Assembly (NCBI GenBank): GCA_016714765.1
Contig: JADKCF010000046.1
Span: 1-16,638, forward strand
Direction: 5' to 3'
Source: Saprospiraceae bacterium
GTDB taxonomy: Bacteria; Bacteroidota; Bacteroidia; Chitinophagales; Saprospiraceae
DNA: 16,638 nt
A program made the translations under genes and the position numbers. The notes beneath the pieces were generated by a model. It was given only the letters and a program-made list of their open reading frames with translations. It was not told the DNA's origin and searched no databases. This document shows positions 1-9,576 of this stretch, piece after piece (the stretch's first letter is position 1; each line of letters starts with the position of its first letter).

Positions 1-1617
1 AATTGTCCAATTTTATACCTGAGGGAGGATATGGATGAATACGCAGTGGCCTGAATGGAATGATGCCAACACCGCATTGTGGGGGCAATGGTGTTTCTCG
101 ATGGTCACATTATACTGTCGTGAAAAGGTTTTTAATTTTTTTGAGCGTGTTGTTGCCCAAAGCCATGAAGAAAATATTACACTCATTTCCAAAGAACTTG
201 TCACATTTTCTAAAATATGGCAAACACTAAGTCTAATAAACATGAGCTTTCCTGAAGACTGGATAATACTTATTCGAAAAGTCATCACTGATGCTCTGGG
301 GACAGGCAGGAAGAGTATCGGCATAGTATTTATCATCAAGGATCCAGTGGGATAAAAGCACCCGTATCATATGGCAATATTGTTGACTTCATCTCCATCA
401 CACTATTACCTGCACACCATCGAAGCGAATCTAAGAGCAGGATGGACTTATATCATGCCTATGTAATCTGATGAAGATGGAGGAAAATGGAATAGAAGTC
501 GGTCACTTTGAGTGAGATGCTCGCCGCTAGAAGGTCAGGTGGCTGTCATGGGTTCAGGACATCTTGATTGTGAACCGACTTTGAAGTTACTTGATGCCAT
601 GAGAAGCAGTGCATTGTATCGTGAAGACCAAAATAGTTATTTGCTTAACCTAATAAGGCATTATCTAAATTTTTGAAAAATAATATCTGCACACTCTGGT
701 CCATTCTTTCATCGTTTCTGGTCCAATTGGTGGTGGAAAATAACATCCAGGATTATCAACAAAGATATCAGGGCAACTATCACTTTAACGGAGGTTTTAA
801 GAAATTTTCAATGACCCGAAAACATGCGCTACATCCATTAAATCCGGACAAATATATCACAGAAAGGAAAAGGCATCTATCATGCAGATTTTTGAAAAGG
901 TATTTAATCATATTGCTTTTACAGGCGGACGGTACCTTTATGTTTATGAAGGTTTAGGGTCCATTTACTGGGCACATGGCCTCCCAATCATATCTGGCAG
1001 GTTATGTACTATGTGGTGAAGCGGCAATCTATGGGTCATGAAGATAAAGATGTCATCAGAAAAAGCTGATATCTCTACTATGAGGCGATTTGGTCAAGGA
1101 ATAGAGTCTGCATAAATCACCAAATTATATGGCGCTTTCATGGATGCCTACTCACAAGGCTACCCTCGGTCAGCGTTAGGAAGCCAGCAACTGGTGCATG
1201 GGTCAGGTTAAGGAAGATGTACTACAAGATTTGGCGAACTGGGAGTGAACAAAAAGACGGAAAATTGTCATTTGAGCCTTCTTTATTGTTCCATAGATGA
1301 GTTTTCTGAAGGAAGCGAAACAACCAGTTATTTTGATGTCAATGGTATTCAAAAACTTGAGACTGGAAACTGACCTATTATTTTTCACTCAATGCCAGAT
1401 ACCAGTAATATATAGTATATCCGATAAACTCAACTTAAGATAGACTTTCATGATGGTCATTCCAGCGTGTTTGAGACACCCTTCTGGATAGTAGTATGAG
1501 TCAAAATATTCAGTAGGACTAATGAAATCAAACAAACTCTGTCATGATTGATAAATCCAGTTTACTTCTAGATCTTCTAAAACTTATTGCTTCTTACATA
1601 CTGAAAATCAGGCATAG
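1..1617 (+). CDS. 3' part of a large conserved protein of unknown function, next to GH17 (frameshifted)
   Basis: The gene enters from the left edge and is read by joining short pieces in all three plus frames. Recognisable stretches in order are FFERVVAQSHEENITLISKE (about 130-195), LEGQVAVMGSG (about 530-560), SSALYREDQNSYLL (about 607-650), YHFNGGF (about 780-800), an EGLGSIYW-like patch with an upstream TGR (about 920-970), GQVKEDVL (about 1202-1225) and SISDK near 1420. I associate this motif order with a long Bacteroidota protein often found beside GH17 genes, but that is recollection and I cannot assign an enzyme family; an alpha/alpha-barrel carbohydrate-active protein is one possibility. 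The end is uncertain: one frame stops with TAG at 1615-1617, directly before the ATG of the GH17 gene, suggesting an operon. Many indels and stops interrupt it. Confidence 0.5.
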
Positions 1618-2938
1618 ATGCAAAAATAATATCTGTAATTATTTTGATTGGACCAGAACAATGTTTTTCTGTGTGCCCGGCCAAGGACTGTAGGTGTTCC
1701 TCCCAAAATCTTATCAGCCAAAGACATTCTGGGTAATCCCTTTATGCTGCCATATCTTATGGGGCTTACCGTCATCTTTCCAGAGAACCAGCCAACTATT
1801 CCGAACCGCAAGGAAGATATGAAAATACTTTATGCTATGGGTTTTAAGGTACTAAGGACTTATAATGCGCAGTTAGCAGAAGCCGAAAATGGCTGTTAAA
1901 AGCCAATATCGAAATAAAAATGAAGATGCATGTTTTAAATGTATGTCATATTGGTGCATGGATAGATTGTAAAACGCCTGACAAACACACTTATACAATA
2001 CGAGGAAAGGATCAAAACAAAGATGAAATAAGTCGGGTTGTAAGCCCGCGAAAAATACCCCGATATCGTAAAAATGATAGCTGTAGGGAACGAGTCCCAT
2101 GGTCAGGTGGGCTACTCTCCTACTTTGTAAGTCCAGATATAATACTCAGTGGGTAAATCATATTCAGGAACCAAAAAGAAAGGCGAGTTGAACAAAGATC
2201 TTGGGTAACAAGTTCAGACATTCTAGATCCTGGGGCGGTGGAGGCGGTGAGTACCATGTTCCCGCATTAAATCAACTATAGAGCTTTCGTAGATTTTATT
2301 TATTTATGCACACCCTACCCAATGCACGAAAACTCAACATAATCCTGGATTTCTGGGGCGTACCAGCGGACGAAAAGGATAATACTGATATCAAAAAGAT
2401 AGATGACGCTAGGCGTTTGAGCGTAAGTATATGCCCAGTCACAATAGGAAGGTGGTGGAAATACGTGAAAGGCATCCAAGAAAAACAAACCCGATACATA
2501 TAGGCGAGACCGGTTGCATCGGTATCCAATGAACATTATGGGATACAGGTTCATAGGGCAATGGATGAATATAAAGCAGGTCTTTTTTGTAAACATATGA
2601 GATAATGGACCAACAAAAGGTTTGACTTGTTTTATTTTGATGCTTATTGATTGAACAATGGAAGAATGCTGACAATCCTCAAAGCTCTGAAAATCATTTT
2701 GGGTCGATCGATTTAAATGGTCAGGCCAAATATGCTGTGTGGGAAATGGTAGAAGGTGGAGTTTTCAAAGGGTTGACAAGAGGTGGTAAAAAAATAACCA
2801 GGACCTATGATGGTAAAAAAAGATAGTTCAATTTATGATGCTAAGGTGCCACCATCAAAACTCAAAATTAAGACCCTGCAATTAGTCTCTAAACAAAAGA
2901 AGAAATTTGTCTTAACATTCAGTCCAGATAAAAAGTAG
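1618..2938 (+). CDS. Glycoside hydrolase family 17 (beta-1,3-glucanase-like), frameshifted
   Basis: GH17 enzymes hydrolyse or transfer beta-1,3-glucan chains. The assembled translation runs SAKDILGNP (about 1720), NQPTIP..KEDMKILYAMGF, KVLRTYNAQLAEAENLLKA, GAWIDCKTP, YPDIVKMIAVGNES, SWGGGGEYHVPALN, FWGVPADEKD, HIGETG, then GSIDLNGQAKYAVWEMVEGG, FKGLTRGGK and a lysine-rich end. The likely acid/base Glu is in GNES (codon 2092-2094) and the nucleophile in GETG (codon 2506-2508). The residue after GETG reads Cys where Trp is usual, a one-base difference. A hydrophobic N-terminus (MQK, frameshift, then IISVIILI) suggests a signal or lipoprotein leader, hence the start at 1618. Length, about 440 codons, fits the bacterial family. 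The stop at 2936-2938 is 50 nt before the transporter gene. The family call is strong; substrate is inferred. Confidence 0.85.
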
Positions 2939-2988
2939 CTTTATCTTTATGTTTAATTAATAAGTTCAATCAAAACACAATCAACAAA

Positions 2989-4427
2989 ATGTCTAATAAT
3001 CATTCCTCATTACAAAATCAAAGTTCCGATGGGCCAGAAAAATAGCCTTTTGATTAGGTATGCTCGCCTATCAAATCTTTCCGCAGCTTTAGGTATTTTT
3101 TATGGTTGTTTTGGTCCAGGATCTAAAGTTTCCAAGCTGGATGTGGGGAATTTATTTTTTCTTTCCCCCGGATATTTGATGCATCTACGGACCCTAATAT
3201 CAAATGGGCTTATATCAGACAATACCTGATTTAAATGGGGACGACGCAGGCATTTATGTATCTTGGGGAGCCATCATTAAAGTATATCTTTTATAGTATT
3301 GTGACAACTATACAGAGAAAATGGATTAACTTTTAATTTCCTTTTTCCTTTTCTGGTCATTTGTGTTTTATCTGGGTTCTAACACTTTTTAGTGTACCAT
3401 AGGTAGTAATGGGCAAGGCGTGAGATGAGTGATGATTTTCACGAACGAACAAGTATTATGGCGGTTGCTCAGTGGATTGGCCAATGGGCGCCGGTGATTG
3501 CGCCTTGGTTTTGGGTTGTGATGTACGATCCTGATTGGTTCTCTAATGCCGACAGTTACCCGAACTTAAGCTTCATGGGTAGGGGTGTTTCCTGTATGTT
3601 ATTCGGGTCATGATTCCAGTCCATCTTTATCAAAGCAAGTCTACACTAAATGACCATAACCTGGAGGAGATGACTTTAGTAAGATCGGAGTAAAATAGTC
3701 TAAAAACAAATCCTTATCAAAAGTTTTAAAGAAGCTTTTGTAATCAAACCTTTTTAGGTAAAATAATTTCTATCGCTACTTTCCTGATCTCAATGCTTTT
3801 AACACTGCTACCGCCTTTCACTTTTTTATAGTTGTTTATTACCCATTTAATGGTAGTTCAGCAGATGCAGGTATCTGGCCGACACTTTTTGACGTGTAGG
3901 TGCTTTAGCTACTACTTCTTTGTAGTAATATCCATTTTAGCATGGATGGCTAAAAAAGCTAGAGAAGAAGAAGACTTTTCTTATTTGGCTGGAATTTATC
4001 TATATTTGGTTATATTCTACTTTTGTTTTCTTCTTCATTCCAGGCAAACCTTATATGTCTTTATTTTGCTTTGCCTTTTTTCTTCTCGGGATTGGCAGTC
4101 TGTTTACGATGAAGATGTCTATGACAGTTGATGTTTGCGTATGGATGAGTTGGCTTCAGGCAAACGTAGGAGAAGGGAATTTTTGCGCCATTTATTGCGG
4201 ATGGTTAAGTTTGGTTTTGCCATAGCCGATTATTGACAGGAGTGATTATGTCAGTGGCGGTCTATTTAGTTGTTGAACAATGCAGACTGAGGGCACAATA
4301 AGGTTTCAAGGTCATTATTTCAGTAAGAATTACCTATCTTAGGGACTTGGTAGCAATGTAGTTTGGTACCTAGCGACTCTTGACTGAAGACAAAGCAAGA
4401 GAGATTAAAGAGAGTTTGATGGTCTGA
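2989..4427 (+). CDS. MFS sugar:cation symporter, GPH/MelB-like (frameshifted)
   Basis: This inner-membrane transporter probably imports oligosaccharides or sugars released by the neighbouring GH17 enzyme. Reading across frames gives MSNNHSSLQNQSSDGPEK at the start, then hydrophobic helices, then the GPH signature FPRIFDASTDP followed by SDNT.FKWGRR (about 3165-3250). Later pieces are EMSDDFHERTSIMAVAQWIG (about 3424-3483), APWFWVVMYDPDWF, LNDHNLEEMTLSKIG, FNGSSADAGIWPTLF, ILAWMAKK, KTFLI, IPGKPYM, GIGSLFT.KMSMT.DVC, MDELASGKRR and a final LTEDKAREIKE. Length of about 480 codons suits the family. The A-run at about 3041 appears one base short, producing an early TAG. The end is uncertain: 4425-4427 is the first stop after the last family-like text, but a shifted frame could continue about 30-110 nt. 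Confidence 0.85.
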
Positions 4428-4557
4428 AATTCCGCAATGGTAATCAACTCGATTTAGTAAAAAGGTTACTAAAGTGCATTATGCTTGCATCTATTAATGT
4501 TTATTTTATATTTTTGGCTTTAAAAAATTTATTTTAATAGTATCAATACCAGCAATA

Positions 4558-5615
4558 TGAAAGCTAAAATCAAATTGTCCATCTCTCTTTTTTTTGCAGT
4601 TTTTTTTACTATTTCTGTTTTTTCACAGGTATCTGTCATAGTAGTAGATGATAGCTCTTGAGCACCTTTGATAATACCCAAAGAACTGACTTCGGTGCTA
4701 GACCTACTTGGTGTGAATATTTTTATTTTGATGCAGAGCAACTGAGGCACGCTGATATAACCATCATGAATGCCTTTGACATCGTATTGTGGCATACTTC
4801 TACATGGGGGGAACAGATCTGCTATTTTGGGCTATAATAAAGACGAAGACAGTCAGCTCCCTCAAGGCTTATTCTGAATCAGTCAAATGCCAACCCAAGG
4901 CTCATAGGCAATGATTTTATGTTTGACAGGTAGGTGCTGCTCCCGATGACTTTGGCGCAGGCACTTTCCCATATGATCAACTGGATAAAAAATGTGGCAC
5001 AGTCCCCATGGTGATGATGGAAACAGCAAGGTGTACCTTTGATTCGTAGCTCCCGCAACTACAAATCCAATTGCCGGGCTGAAAGATATCTCATGGTCAT
5101 TTGCAACACATGGCAGGGTTGACAACTATGAAATACGTGATGAAGAAACCAGTATATATTTTTGATGGTAATGACTAAATCAACACTGGTGGGAGGAATA
5201 ACCGACTATATTATCCAAGAACCAATGATAGCAAAGTTTTGACCTTTGGTTTTGACCTGAGCCAGTAGGCTGCCGACTTCTTCAACCAAAAACAAACCAT
5301 AAATACTGTCCTCAGTTGGTGGAATGAAACACTTTCCGATTAGGGAAATCCTAAACCCGCCAAACCCGAATGGGGTATTTATCCTGCATTGGTCAATGCA
5401 GACTTAACCATTACATCCGAAGAGAAGTTTGTCCAAACAATCATAGTGAGTTAATATCTATGGGATGGAATACCCATTTTTACGATACAACAAATACAAT
5501 AGGCTTAACGCTGTCAATATAAATTTGTCTGCAGCAAATCTGAATTTAGGTACTATTTATGTAGAATTTCTACGTCAGATCAGGTTTTGGTCAAATGAAT
5601 CTGATAAAACTCTAA
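4558..5615 (+). CDS. Secreted protein with N-terminal VVDD-type domain and T9SS type A sorting tail (frameshifted)
   Basis: The start gives a clear 24-residue signal peptide: a lysine-rich N-region, a long Phe-rich core and a cleavage-like VFSQ. The mature protein opens with VSVIVVDDSS, then FDNTQRTDFGA, YFDAEQL, HADITIMNAFDIVLWHTSTW and GEQI. This resembles domains in secreted Bacteroidota proteins that begin ILVVDDD and describe a Rossmann-like fold. Later pieces are NDFMFDR, APDDFGAGTFPYDQL, APATNPIAGLKDISWSFAT, DNYEIRDEETSIYF, YIIQEPMIAK and TFGFDLSQAADFFNQ. The last 80 residues look like a type A sorting domain: GIYPALVNADLTITSEEKF, LNAVNINLSAANLNLGT and SDQVLVK before a stop at 5613-5615. 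About 350 codons. It is probably exported to the surface for the glucan locus; its activity is unknown. Confidence 0.6.
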
Positions 5616-5709
5616 ATAAACGGATATATTGCCATGTAAGACTTTATTTGTTTGCAGTGCAAAATTATCAGCACGTTATTATTTGTCTTGCAGCAATCAA
5701 AGTTAAGTC

Positions 5710-7168
5710 ATGTCCACGCCAATTAGATATCTCACTCCTACCTCGCTCTTGGAATCATTTTGCAGATCTGAATGCTATACCACGCGCTTCAAAAAAGAAG
5801 CAAAAGTCATACAGTTTATGTTGATTTTGCAAAAACTTGACTGTCCATCGTCAAAGACTCTGTCGGCAATGTCATCATTCGTAAACCTGCGACACCAGGC
5901 ATGGAAAACAAGAAAGCCGAGGTCTTGCAGTCACATCTGGAGATGGTCTACCAAAAAATTCAGATTCAAATTTTGATTTGGACACAGCAGGGCATCGAAA
6001 AAGGGATATCGATGGTGATTGAAAGGGGGCCAATGGAACCACTCTCTTGGCGCAGTACAATGGAATTGGGGTGCCATGATTACGACCATTCTTGCTTCGG
6101 ATAATATGAACATCCTGAACTGGAGGCACTTTTACAATAGATGAAGAAACAGCAAGACGGGCGATGGGCTTGAAAAGTGGATTGTCGACAGGCGAAATTC
6201 TCATGAATCTCGACACGGAAGAAGATGACGAAATAGACATAGGATGTGTAGGAGGTATGATGTCACGGCTGCTTGCTCATATGATACGCAGACACTGGAC
6301 GCGAATGTTTATGAGGTCATGAGATCGTGATCAAGGTCTGCAGGGTGGTCGTTCAGGCATTGATATCCATCGTAGCAGAGTAATGCTAACAAGTTGATGA
6401 CCAGACTACTTTTTAGTCAAAATGAAAATATGGCATCGTCTTTTAAATTTTAGGAGGGAGCTTACGCAATGCGATTACCACACGCGAAAGTTTTGTAACT
6501 ATTGCCATTCCTAATACCATGAACGAACCATTTTCGCCGAACTCAAATCTCGTATTGAAGACATTAGAAAAGAGTTCAGCAGCGTGGAACCGCAAATTGA
6601 TATCACTTTTCATTCCAGCAGCCACCACTGTAACTTGACTGTCCCAGGCCGATCAGCAAAGAGGTTGAAAGCTATTTTATGCCGCGCACAATGGAGTATT
6701 CAGGACGAGTCCTGATATTGCAGATCCTGTAGAAGCATCCAACAATGTAGCTAAAGTTGATATTGCTGAGAAGGAAGTGCCATTGCATCATGCCTCACCC
6801 GGTCTTCGGTAGAGTTCGATGGGGATGTCGCAAATAGCCTTAGATCCGTATTTGAACTTTGCTGGATTTGAGGGTTACCTTTTCCGGTGATTATCCGATG
6901 GATGCCAATATCCACCTTTTCGCCTATCTTAAAGGTATTGACAGAGCTGTATGAAAAAATGCATCATCTTGTGTCAGTGTTGTAGTACGTCACGCTGGTC
7001 TGGAATGTGGTATCCTGGGTAGAAATTACCCCAACATAGATAGGATCTCCCTACGGTCCTTACCACATAAAGTGAGCACACTCCCCGATGAAAAGCAAAT
7101 ATCCCTTCCGAGAGCAAATTCTGGGACTTCAAAATCGAATCCTAAAGCAGACATTCCCGACAAAATGA
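5710..7168 (+). CDS. pepD: Aminoacyl-histidine dipeptidase (cytosolic nonspecific dipeptidase, M20-like), frameshifted
   Basis: PepD is a cytoplasmic zinc-dependent dipeptidase that recycles small peptides. The pieces in order are IRYLTPTSL, NHFADLNAIPRASKK, KVIQFM, DSVGNVIIRKPATPGMENKK, VLQSHLEMVYQK, NGTTL, ITTILASDN, TIDEETARR, MGLKSGLSTGEILMNLDTEE, DDEIDIGC, GLQGGRSGIDIH, GGSLRNAITTRESFVTIAIP, IYAAHNGV, SPDIADPVEASNNVAKVDIA, YPNID and FWDFKIES. These cover the metal ligands expected in the family: His in QSH and Glu in DEE; the final HSPDE patch is garbled. Two expected residues differ (HLE for HLD, GGRSG for GGHSG), which may be base errors. Length of about 486 codons is normal. The 95-nt gap from the previous gene suggests its own promoter, though I could not place one. 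Confidence 0.88.
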
Positions 7169-7305
7169 ATAGTCTCAGGCATCTGAAATGAATAATGCCT
7201 ACTGTTTGTGAATCAGGCTCAGCCAATTACACGTTATTTTTTATTAATATCGAAATTTATTTCACTTCTGGAAGCGTAAGTATATAAGGGCGTAGCTCAA
7301 CAGAG

Positions 7306-7906
7306 ATGTAAAATCTTGGTGAACTTCAAAATAGAACGTTGTGTGGGTTTATCAGATCGGAGATCATCCGTTTGTCATTGGCAGATTTGGGAGTATTTTG
7401 GCTTGCCTGGTATTAAAATATGAAGTCCGTCTTGTTGAGCTACATCAAAAATATCGCAAAGCAATCACGACGAAGCTGAAGATATTCTTCAAGAAGCATT
7501 CATCAAAATATGGAAAAATCTGAATGGCTACGATCCCAGACTTAAGCTTTCTGAAAGCTGGATATTTCGTATTGTCCACAATGAAACCATCAGCTATTGG
7601 CTAAAAACATCATACTCCAAAGACAATATTGTCCGACTGATGACGAAAGACTGCATACACTCATGGCAGCAGAAGACGTGGATGAAATGGGCAGGAGAAT
7701 CATTCTTCCGAATCATAGAAGAAGTGTTACCGCTACTCAAGCAGGAATATAAGCACTGGAACTTAAATACCTGGAAGATAAAAGCTATATAGAGATCTCT
7801 GACATCCTGAAAATACCAGAAGGTACTGTGGCTACAAGAATCAACAGGGCCAAAATCTTTTAAAGAGCTGGCAGGTGGAAAATTTGATAATACCATATTT
7901 AAATAA
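7306..7906 (+). CDS. ECF-type RNA polymerase sigma-70 factor (frameshifted)
   Basis: Sigma factors of this group direct RNA polymerase to a small regulon. Region 2 is visible as LLSYIKNIAKQ followed by the family-typical EDILQEAFIKIWKNLNGYDP (about 7430-7530), then KLS..SWIFRIVHNETISYW (about 7548-7600). Region 4 is ALELKYLEDKSYIEISDIL followed by KIPEGTVATRINRAK (about 7755-7850), the helix-turn-helix that reads the -35 element. The last piece, FKELAGGKFDNTIFK, ends at TAA 7904-7906. The N-terminus is damaged; ATG 7306 is chosen because the surrounding text (LIRSGD-like, then FGSI) fits the start of region 2, but the true start could lie slightly further in. At about 200 codons it has the usual ECF length. 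The gene for a small membrane protein begins only 7 nt later. Confidence 0.85.
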
Positions 7907-7913
7907 TACGAAT

Positions 7914-8621
7914 ATGAACAACGCACAAAAATCATCGACAAAATAAAGGGGAGAATATTCAACCCAGACCTGAATGGTCATTTGCTTCAGCAGATATATA
8001 AAATGGGCATTCAGGCTTTTCTTTCGATAGGGAGTACTTCTTCGTTTTCCATCATACCTTCCTTTTGCCATATCTGTCAATGGTTTTGATATGTTACAAC
8101 ATTTCAAACATTCCAAACTAGAATCCATTTTAGTGATTTTGGCTCATTTTGTGGTCATTGGCTACTTTGATCTTATTTCTTGGTGGTTCCATCGTCAGTA
8201 TTATGCATACAGGCAGAGCATATAAATATTCATTCGGCAAGTGGGTAAGTTTGATAATAGGGATTATATAGCCATCGGCACTTCTTTTTTTATCACCGGT
8301 GGAGCAAAATGGTTGGAGCACAAATTTGAAACCAACATCGAATCTTACGAAAGTATACAGGAGAAAAACAGCCATCTGGAGTCAACCGGAACTGGGAACA
8401 TTGTCAGAGAAATCGTTGAAGTAGCAGGTGATACCCCTTTACATCAAAGATTTTAAGAGCTGGTTTTGACCATAGATATCAGCAGTGCATTTATAGCTCC
8501 AAAAGTAGTCATGGAAACTACAGAACAAATCAAATTGAACGGTAAAAAAACGGGAGACGCGATCTTTAAAGCGGATCAAATAAAGCCTTGGGGAGGCATG
8601 CCTGGTAAGTGTGTGCAATGA
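7914..8621 (+). CDS. Small membrane protein, probable partner/regulator of the ECF sigma factor (frameshifted)
   Basis: The protein opens with MNNAQK..IIDKIKG and PRPEWSFASADIYK, an amphipathic cytoplasmic N-terminus, then has about three hydrophobic segments (about 8005-8090, 8135-8200 and 8245-8300; ISLLGGSIVSI-type and IIGI..IAIGTSFFITGGA). After the last one comes the conserved-looking patch GGAKWLEHKFETNIESYESI, QEKNSHLW, then KDF.SWVLTID.SSAFIAPKV, EQIKLNGKK, AIFKADQIKPWGG and a stop at 8619-8621. The tail looks like a small beta-rich domain. I recall similar proteins downstream of sigma factor genes in Bacteroidota; position right after the sigma gene argues for a sigma-controlling role, but there is no visible zinc-binding anti-sigma HxxxCxxC motif. 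About 235 codons. Confidence 0.65.
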
Positions 8622-8627
8622 TGGGCA

Positions 8628-8689
8628 TAATGGTGCTCCAAATTTATTTGGAGCGAATTGCCGTTTTCAAATAAATTTGAAAACCATTA
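8628..8689 (+). repeat. Two tandem near-perfect palindromes inside an outer stem
   Basis: The first hairpin has arms GCTCCAAAT (8635-8643) and ATTTGGAGC (8646-8654). The second has arms GTTTTCAAAT (8663-8672) and ATTTGAAAAC (8675-8684). A 7-nt outer pair, TAATGGT (8628-8634) with ACCATTA (8683-8689), encloses both, overlapping the second hairpin by 2 nt. The hairpins share a 12-nt core in opposite orientation. The element starts 6 nt after the membrane protein stop. A terminator or processing site is possible, but no clear T-run follows. Confidence 0.6.
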
Positions 8690-8762
8690 AAAAGTGAAAG
8701 AAAATGATGGTCGCGTATACTTATTGAAACACATTTGATTATTCATTTTAAAACATAATATA

Positions 8763-9529
8763 ATGAGACATCTTACAAATGATATTAGGAATGATAACCG
8801 TATTTTTTTATCTGCTTTTATGCCTTCGGCTTTAGATATATAAAAGTTCTGACCCAATTAGTGATGAAGAAAAAGCTGATTGGTCGTCAAATAGAGAGAA
8901 GAAGAAAAACTTGCTTTCGAAGTGTATACTTTTCTGGATGAAAAATGGAATCATCAGGTTTTTAATAATATCAAACAAAGCGAAAGCAGACATGGAGATT
9001 TTGTAAAAGGATTGTTGGATCAATACAACATCAAAGACCCTTACATTCAATCCAAAGGTAAATATGTGAATGTAGAAATGCAAAAACTATATAAAGAACT
9101 AACAACAAAAGGCAGCCAGTCTTTAAAAGATGCTTTTATCGTAGGCGCCATCATTGAAGATATGGATATTGCTGATCTTGACAAACTTATGGCTTCCGGC
9201 ACCAATAAAGATTTGCTCGAAGTATATGATAACCTCAATCGGGGATCAAGAAACCATATGAGAGCATTCAGCCGACAGTTGCTATGTTGAACGTAGTCTA
9301 TACACCGGCATACATCAACAAGGAAAGATATGACTCTATTCTGAATGGTGAACATGAAGAAGGCATATTATTGTCAAACCAGTGATTCCAAGTGTTTATC
9401 AAAACGGCAAAGCTTGCGGGCAACAAAGGTGGAAAATCATGCGCAGGTAATGGCGGTAACAAAAATTCCGGTCAGGGTATGGGCTCTTGCCAAGGTTCAA
9501 AAGGCAACAGAAAAGGTTGCTGTAAATAA
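8763..9529 (+). CDS. DUF2202 ferritin-like protein, first paralogue (frameshifted at both ends)
   Basis: DUF2202 proteins are predicted four-helix ferritin-like proteins of unknown activity. After a damaged N-terminus starting MRHLTND with a hydrophobic FLSAFM patch (probable export signal), the text reads SDPISDEEKADLV, REEEKLAFEVYTFLDEKWNH, QVFNNIKQSESRHGDFVKGL, LDQYNIKDPYIQSKGKYVN, LYKELTTKGSQSLKDAFIVG, AIIEDMDIADLDKLM and YDNLNRGSRNHMRAFSRQLL. Candidate metal ligands are the Glu of REEEK, Glu and His of SESRH, Glu-Asp of IIED and His of RNHMR. Positions 8922-9290 are clean. A frameshift then leads into YTPAYINKERYDSIL and a Gly/Asn/Ser/Lys-rich tail ending KGNRKGCCK at TAA 9527-9529. Its sequence resembles the next gene, so the pair arose by duplication. 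Confidence 0.85.
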
Positions 9530-9576
9530 TAGTTATCTACCAATATATAAATATCATCATCCAAAAAATAAATATT

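Noticed and set aside
2939..2988. TATCTTTA before the transporter gene as a promoter -7 box
   Set aside because: The last consensus base is missing, there is no spaced TTG, and the gap is short enough for an operon.
5875..6240. Open minus-strand frame of 121 codons inside the pepD region
   Set aside because: It is the antisense of clear pepD text (LDTEEDDEIDIGC and neighbours) and resembles no protein.
7177..7200. AGGCAT/ATGCCT hairpin after pepD as a terminator
   Set aside because: The stem is only 6 bp with a 12-nt loop, and the T-rich stretch lies about 30 nt further on.
7594..8375. Several minus-strand frames over the sigma factor and membrane protein genes
   Set aside because: The plus strand carries recognisable sigma regions 2 and 4 and the partner protein; the minus frames are antisense shadows.
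1..9000. Stop-codon reassignment or programmed frameshifting to explain the broken frames
   Set aside because: TAA, TAG and TGA all occur at random, along with indels in both directions and no slippery-site pattern; intact genes nearby use normal stops.
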